Of a stretch of DNA of 64,000 nucleotides, positions 60,996 through 64,000 are shown piece by piece. The stretch spans positions 43,620 to 107,619 of the forward strand of contig CAZVWS010000004.1 of assembly GCA_964631255.1 (NCBI GenBank). Reading direction: 5' to 3'. This stretch comes from JBGZFC01 sp964631255. GTDB taxonomy: Bacteria; Bacteroidota; Bacteroidia; Bacteroidales; Dysgonomonadaceae. The notes under the pieces were generated by a model. It was given only the letters and a program-made list of their open reading frames with translations. It searched no databases and was not told the origin of the DNA. The translations under genes were made by a program, and so were the position numbers. Each line of letters starts with the position of its first letter. The stretch's first letter is position 1.

Positions 60996-62381
60996 TTAAC
61001 AGATTGTACACAATTCTTCGTTGAGCGCAATTACCGCTTCCTCGTAATGTTCTCGTTTTATCACGAACTGCATATTTACCTGCATCAGCGATTGGGCAAA
61101 GCTCTCCACATTTATTCCTCGCTCGTACAACGCTTTTGCCGCTCTGTATAAAAAACCGGGCATGGCAATATTTGTACCCATGGCACAAACAATGGCAGCA
61201 GGCAAAATAGTAACTTGGTAATAAATGCTTTGCAACATTTTGATGAGCTCATTCGATTTTTCATCTTCCCACACCACGATGGTTATGGAGTTGGCATTGG
61301 TCGATTTGAGAATATAGCTCACATTGAATTTCTGAAAATATTGCATGAGCCGTGCATCGTAACCCACTTCGCCTACCATCATGGGGTCGTGTATTTCTAT
61401 GGCGATAACCTTTCGCGAACCGGAAATAATTTCGGCACGAGGCGTGGGCGAAATAAAATCGCGCGAAATAAGTGTGCCGGGATGCTCCGGCTCAAAGGTA
61501 TTTTTTATGCGAATATTGATACCTGCCAACTCCAATGGTTTGGCTGCTTTGGGATGGATGGCTTCCATGCCGATATCCGCCAACTGGTCGGCAATGATGT
61601 AGTTTGTATGCCCCACAGGAATACTGTTCTCCACACCCACAATTTTTGGGTCGGCACTGGAGAGATGATATTCTTTGTGAATAACCGCTTCGTCGGCTTT
61701 TACCTCCACTGCAATTTTGCTGAATGTAACTTCGGAATAACCGCGGTCGAAAGCACGCATGATACCTTCGGTACCTTTGGTGTAGCCGGTGGCAATGCAA
61801 ACCACGTTTGAAAAATCTACCCCCGAAAACTCCCGATGAATGCGTTCGTCAATGGTCAAAGGCTCGTTATCGTTGAAACCACACAAATCGATAAATCGGG
61901 CATTTATGCCATTGTTATTGAGTATATTGGTTGAGTTCCATCCCGAATGGGCTTCGCCAATAGATGCCAAAATTTCGCGAGCAGCCAAGTGTATATCCGT
62001 TTTATTGACGTAGCCCGATGCCAACACTTTTCCCAAGCTGTAAAGCAAGGTTTTGGATTGGTCGATACGGAAACGGATAAAATCGCGTGCCTCCTTCAAA
62101 TCGAGACCCATATCGGCAAAACCGTCGTTAATGAGCAACAGACGTTGGCAAAATGAATCGAGCGCGCTACTATAGTCTTCGCCGTTCAGAAATTTGTTGT
62201 AAATGCCCGGCTCACCCGTTTTCTTGTGTTCTAACAACCAATTGGTTACATTGTTGTATGCCGATACCACAAATATTCGATTATAAAACTCATCGCCTTT
62301 GCGGCTTCCTTTTACAATATTTTGCAACACATCCTGAAACTGCGACATAGATGTTCCGCCAATTTTTTCTACTGTAAGCAT
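60996..62381 (-). CDS. Aspartate kinase (aspartokinase)
   Basis: A 461-residue enzyme. The kinase domain begins MLTVEKIGGTSMSQFQ, a variant of the usual KFGGTS, and contains VVSAYNNVTNWL and GYTKGTEGIMRAFDRGYS. Two C-terminal ACT domains (about 320-460, VIAIEIHDPMMVGEVG; GTNIAMPGFLYRAAKAL) suggest allosteric control. The VEKIGGTSM start is that of the aspartokinases found next to ectoine genes and in some Bacteroidota. It makes 4-phospho-L-aspartate for Lys, Met and Thr. ATG 62381 is preferred over an in-frame TTG nine bases upstream. Confidence 0.9.
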   Translation of the reverse strand: MLTVEKIGGTSMSQFQDVLQNIVKGSRKGDEFYNRIFVVSAYNNVTNWLLEHKKTGEPGIYNKFLNGEDYSSALDSFCQRLLLINDGFADMGLDLKEARDFIRFRIDQSKTLLYSLGKVLASGYVNKTDIHLAAREILASIGEAHSGWNSTNILNNNGINARFIDLCGFNDNEPLTIDERIHREFSGVDFSNVVCIATGYTKGTEGIMRAFDRGYSEVTFSKIAVEVKADEAVIHKEYHLSSADPKIVGVENSIPVGHTNYIIADQLADIGMEAIHPKAAKPLELAGINIRIKNTFEPEHPGTLISRDFISPTPRAEIISGSRKVIAIEIHDPMMVGEVGYDARLMQYFQKFNVSYILKSTNANSITIVVWEDEKSNELIKMLQSIYYQVTILPAAIVCAMGTNIAMPGFLYRAAKALYERGINVESFAQSLMQVNMQFVIKREHYEEAVIALNEELCTIC

Positions 62382-62421
62382 AGGTTTCAATTTACGAATT
62401 ACTTATTTAGATTTTTAATTG

Positions 62422-62429
62422 CAAAGATA
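62422..62429 (-). promoter_or_regulatory. -7 box for the aspartate kinase gene
   Basis: TATCTTTG on the minus strand, 40 bases upstream of the ATG. It fits TAnnTTTG. Confidence 0.45.
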
Positions 62430-62468
62430 GGATATTTTTTATGATTGATACATTAGGGAAGCTTGTGG

Positions 62469-63056
62469 TTATCCGAAATTTTCCTTCAACTCCTCATACA
62501 CCCGATAAATGGGCAATCCCATCACGTTGAAGTACGAACCCTCGATGCGTTTCACCGCCACGTATCCAATCCACTCTTGCACACCATAGGCACCCGCTTT
62601 GTCCATGGGTTTGTATTTTTCTACATAATAGTCAATCTCTTCATCGGTAAGCAAGCCAAAAGTAACCAAAGCCGTTTCCGAAAAACAGATTTGCTTTTGC
62701 AATGAGGTAATACAAACTCCCGTTATTACACGATGCGTCTGGCCGGACAGGTCGTGCAGCATCAGTTTGGCTTCGGTTTCGTTGGCGGGTTTACCGTAGA
62801 TTTTATTGTTAAACAAAACCACGGTATCGGCAGTTATCAGGAGTTCATTTTCTTGTAAATGGGATAAATATGCCGATGCTTTTTTTCGAGCAAGATATTG
62901 GGCAACATCTTCATTGGGAAGAGTTTTGGGATACGACTCGTCGATATGGGGCAGCGTACGGATTTCATATTCTACATCTATACCCGAAAGCAGCTCTTTG
63001 CGACGTGGAGAGTTGGAGGCGAGAATAATTTTATAGCGTGAAAACAAATTTATCAT
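62469..63056 (-). CDS. maf: Maf-like nucleotide pyrophosphatase
   Basis: A 195-residue protein of the Maf/HAM1-like fold. The signature ILASNSPRRKELL is at residues 10-22, followed by ENELLITADTVV and YGKPANETEAKLML, with DKAGAYGVQEW. Maf proteins hydrolyse nucleoside triphosphates such as dTTP, UTP or modified forms, and affect septum formation. The DKAGAYG form fits the dTTP/UTP subgroup. Start ATG 63056 is normal. The gene reads toward the aspartate kinase gene on the same strand. Confidence 0.93.
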   Translation of the reverse strand: MINLFSRYKIILASNSPRRKELLSGIDVEYEIRTLPHIDESYPKTLPNEDVAQYLARKKASAYLSHLQENELLITADTVVLFNNKIYGKPANETEAKLMLHDLSGQTHRVITGVCITSLQKQICFSETALVTFGLLTDEEIDYYVEKYKPMDKAGAYGVQEWIGYVAVKRIEGSYFNVMGLPIYRVYEELKENFG

Positions 63057-63156
63057 ACCATGAATTGAATTTTTTAATTTTTTATAGGAGCAAATAACGA
63101 GTTAAGTTGTATCTTTATTTTTTCACCGAAAGATACAAAAAAAACATCTTATTTCG

Positions 63157-63164
63157 TATTTTTG
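63157..63164 (+). promoter_or_regulatory. -7 box for comB
   Basis: TATTTTTG, 20 bases upstream of the ATG at 63185. It fits TAnnTTTG. Confidence 0.45.
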
Positions 63165-63184
63165 TAAATAAAATATCCTGCACT

Positions 63185-63895
63185 ATGATACTCGAACTTT
63201 GTCCGTCGCCCGCTTTATTTCCTTTTTATCAGCAAGAAACCGATACGGTGGTAGTTGTAGATATTTTTCGAGCTACCACTACCATTTGCGCCATGTTGCA
63301 AAACGGGGCATCGGCAGTGATTCCGGTTTCTCATCTCGACGAAGCGAAGCAATACAAAAGCAAAGGCTATTTGGTAGGTGCCGAGCGCAACGCGAAAAAA
63401 ATGGATTTTGCCGACGCGGGCAATTCGCCTTACGACTATTTGCCGCAATTGGTAAACAACAAGGAGGTGGTTTTTTCTACTACCAACGGCACGCGTGCTA
63501 TTGAGGTGGCACAAAATTGCGGACAACTGCTCATCGGCGCATTTTCTAATATAGATGCATTGGCGCAAAAATGTGTGCAAATAGGCGAGCGAGTTGTGGT
63601 ATTATGCGCCGGTTGGAACAACCAAATCAATATAGAAGATACGATGTTTGGCGGTGCTTTGGCATCTAAACTATCGGAATATACGGATATTGTGTTTGCA
63701 TCGGATTCGATAAAAATAGGAAGTTATTTGTGGCAATTGGCAAAAACAAATCCATTGGATTTCGTGAAAAATAGCGTGCATTACCAACGTTTGGTACGCA
63801 ACAATGCCGAAAGGGATGCTACTTTTTGTTTGTTACAAAACACAACTCAGATTGTGCCTTATTATGACAAAACATCCAAAAAGATAACATATTGA
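63185..63895 (+). CDS. comB: 2-phosphosulfolactate phosphatase
   Basis: A 236-residue enzyme of the ComB family. VVVVDIFRATTTICAML near the N-terminus, then AGNSPYDYLPQL, FSTTNGTRAIEVA and CAGWNNQINIEDTMFGG are the family blocks; the last contains the acidic metal ligands. It converts 2-phosphosulfolactate to sulfolactate, a step of coenzyme M synthesis in archaea; in bacteria it is linked to sulfonate metabolism, and its role in Bacteroidota is unclear. ATG 63185 is preferred over upstream in-frame codons that precede the -7 box. Confidence 0.9.
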   Translation: MILELCPSPALFPFYQQETDTVVVVDIFRATTTICAMLQNGASAVIPVSHLDEAKQYKSKGYLVGAERNAKKMDFADAGNSPYDYLPQLVNNKEVVFSTTNGTRAIEVAQNCGQLLIGAFSNIDALAQKCVQIGERVVVLCAGWNNQINIEDTMFGGALASKLSEYTDIVFASDSIKIGSYLWQLAKTNPLDFVKNSVHYQRLVRNNAERDATFCLLQNTTQIVPYYDKTSKKITY

Positions 63896-63945
63896 TTGTG
63901 GAGTTCAAAGTTTAAGGTTCAATGTTTAGAGTTTAAGGTTTGCTA

Positions 63946-64000
63946 TGTCTTGTCCTGAAATATGTTGACAGTTTTTTTGTAAAAAACAGGTCAAAATGTC
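63946..64000. mobile_element. Possible left end of an insertion sequence (partial)
   Basis: TGTCTTGTCCTGAAATATGT followed by TGACAG and a T/A-rich stretch resembles, from memory, terminal inverted repeats of IS3-like elements in Bacteroidota. A degenerate AAAGTTTAAGGTTCAATG/TAGAGTTTAAGGTT direct repeat lies just before it (63904-63940). No transposase lies within the window, so this stays tentative. Confidence 0.3.

Noticed and set aside
1..64000. CRISPR arrays, rRNA and tRNA genes, a replication origin
   Set aside because: None seen: no regularly spaced identical repeats with unique spacers, no rRNA-like stretch, no cloverleaf pattern. recF is present, but without dnaA/dnaN or clustered DnaA boxes.

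Overview
The window comes from a member of the Bacteroidota, most likely Bacteroidales. The evidence is the repeated promoter form TTTG-N19-TAnnTTTG, the near absence of Shine-Dalgarno sequences, and families typical of the phylum: DUF5686 and GLPGLI proteins, CarboxypepD_reg-type outer-membrane barrels, an OstA-like LPS protein, DUF4296, a flexirubin-type tyrosine ammonia-lyase, and a TraR/DksA protein with a decayed zinc finger. No rRNA or tRNA gene was seen.

Layout. 1-6.6 kb (minus strand): part of an aryl-polyene/flexirubin-like pigment cluster (ammonia-lyase, ketoreductase, ketosynthase, ACP, acyltransferase, O-methyltransferase, dehydratase, thioesterase) running off the left edge behind one well-formed promoter. 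6.7-24.9 kb: an outer-membrane DUF5686 protein followed by housekeeping genes (upp, recF, DUF721, guaB, a parvulin, ileS, a DksA-like regulator, lspA, a DUF4296 lipoprotein, ppdK). ileS carries an in-frame palindromic repeat. 25-26.9 kb: an ECF sigma factor, a probable anti-sigma factor, a Spy/CpxP-like protein and a secreted Asp/Asn/Gly-repeat protein. 27-33.8 kb: a tightly overlapping operon of PqqD-like protein, ATP-grasp ligase, PLP decarboxylase, a urea-transporter/M23-peptidase fusion, a TPR outer-membrane barrel and a secreted TPR protein.

34.2-45.2 kb is the most unusual part. A cytoplasmic papain-like protease and a chagasin-type inhibitor of such proteases lie divergently from an operon of seven genes plus a zinc-ribbon gene. 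Five of the seven are clear DUF2589 paralogues and two are divergent relatives. They share a core but have different C-terminal modules (LRR-like, BIG2 plus a low-complexity tail). A GT-A-like enzyme ends the operon. The 1.2 kb spacer holds an 18-bp motif repeated in inverted orientation in front of both units, a predicted small RNA with its own promoter and terminator, and a perfect 18-bp palindrome in the operon leader. This looks like a self-contained, co-regulated and undescribed system.

45.2-64 kb: an outer-membrane barrel gene with an in-frame stop and its GLPGLI partner, a SurA-like chaperone, an OstA-like protein, mutL, a Rieske-like lipoprotein, a 21/22-bp minisatellite, hflX, tnaA, a creD operon, aspartate kinase, maf and comB. 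The right edge may be the beginning of an insertion sequence.

All functional calls rest on motif recognition by eye. No database search was run.
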